A program made the position numbers and the translations under genes. From Chloroflexota bacterium (lineage in GTDB: Bacteria; Chloroflexota; UBA5177; JANWHV01): 7,577 nucleotides of DNA. A model generated the notes under the pieces. It was given only the letters and a program-made list of their open reading frames with translations, searched no databases and had not been told where the DNA came from. How positions within the stretch are numbered: the first letter of the stretch is position 1; every line of letters starts with the position of its first letter. Positions 7,281-7,577 of this stretch are shown here, piece by piece. The stretch is taken from assembly GCA_025450255.1 (NCBI GenBank), contig JANWHV010000024.1, positions 1 to 7,577 on the forward strand, given 5' to 3'.

Positions 7281-7577
7281 GGGCACATCTGATCACGTTA
7301 CGTGGCGTGAGGGGTTTGGGGTTCACGGTCGAAGCGGGGGAAGGGACGCCGGCAGGCCCCGTAATCGCGTATGCGATTGCCGCGAAAAGCGGCGGAAGCG
7401 CGTTGATACCCACGGTATGGTAGTCCGTAAGCACAACCATCGGGGCCAGGATAGCGGTAACCACCGCCAGTAGGACGGCGGAGTCGCCAAGCCCAGAGCC
7501 ATCGTGGCGGATCAGTAGCAGCAGGGGAACCGCGAGCAAGGTCTGGTCCGATGTATGAACGTACGGCGAGAGCGCCA
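7273..7577 (-). CDS. C-terminal part of a membrane glycosyltransferase, probably GT87/DUF2029-like (partial)
   Basis: The frame is open to the right edge, so the gene's start lies outside the window; about 100 C-terminal residues are visible. At the edge it reads ALSPYVHTSDQTLLAVPLLLLI, resembling the last membrane segments of GT87 (DUF2029) polyprenyl-phosphate-mannose-type transferases, where a Ser-Pro then Asp-x-x-Leu motif precedes a hydrophobic run. Two more hydrophobic stretches follow (AVLLAVVTAILAPMVVL and LPPLFAAIAYAIT), then a polar, Pro-rich tail ending CAHD. The TTG at 7539 inside the hydrophobic run is not a credible start. The stop overlaps the start of the next gene by 8 bases, placing it in the same operon. 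The family call rests on a short tail and the neighbours. A different GT-C family is possible. Confidence 0.6.
   Translation of the reverse strand, partial: ALSPYVHTSDQTLLAVPLLLLIRHDGSGLGDSAVLLAVVTAILAPMVVLTDYHTVGINALPPLFAAIAYAITGPAGVPSPASTVNPKPLTPRNVIRCAHD

Noticed and set aside
1..7577. CRISPR array, toxin-antitoxin pair, insertion sequence or defence system
   Set aside because: No spaced direct repeats, transposase or nuclease motifs were seen; coding space is fully taken up by mnmG and the membrane glycosyltransferase genes.

Overview
The window is a GC-rich (roughly 60% by eye), tightly packed piece of a bacterial chromosome. It holds a tRNA-Asp gene, the tRNA-modification gene mnmG, and the downstream end of an operon encoding large multi-membrane-span glycosyltransferase-like proteins. 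The source looks bacterial and probably not proteobacterial. The MnmG reads MPCNPSIGGPAKGH and QIRMLNTGKGPAVQ, a wording more common in deep-branching Gram-positive-type, Chloroflexota-like and candidate-phylum bacteria than in E. coli. The GT39-like protein also belongs to a type (DEA motif, FSRVG motif, YPGAYLP motif) often met in Chloroflexota and similar soil phyla. I cannot name the phylum with confidence.

Layout, left to right: tRNA-Asp(GUC) on the minus strand (4-77) with its own near-consensus promoter (88-117). Next comes a divergent intergenic gap of 166 bp, then mnmG on the plus strand (244-2238). A short convergent gap follows, carrying a perfect 8-bp inverted repeat that also covers the stop codon of the opposing gene (2281-2315). 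From there to the right edge, four minus-strand membrane-protein genes are packed with overlaps or a 13-nt gap. In transcription order they are: the C-terminal end of a probable GT87/DUF2029-type glycosyltransferase (cut by the window edge), a PIG-V-like mannosyltransferase, an uncharacterised polytopic GT-C-like protein with an extracytoplasmic C-terminal domain, and a GT39/ArnT-like protein with an N-terminal membrane extension.

The four minus-strand genes are probably co-transcribed and translationally coupled. All four resemble GT-C enzymes, which use polyprenyl-phosphate sugars outside the cytoplasmic membrane, so the operon most likely helps build or decorate a cell-envelope glycan, glycolipid or glycoprotein. 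No sugar donor, acceptor or product can be read from the sequence. None of the protein-coding starts has a clear Shine-Dalgarno sequence. mnmG has a TANNNT element just upstream of its ATG, which is compatible with leaderless translation. I see no mobile element, CRISPR array, toxin-antitoxin pair or defence system, and no strong case for a wholly new system. The most interesting items are the tandem of four different GT-C-type proteins, the MnmG insertion, and the possible non-Shine-Dalgarno initiation.
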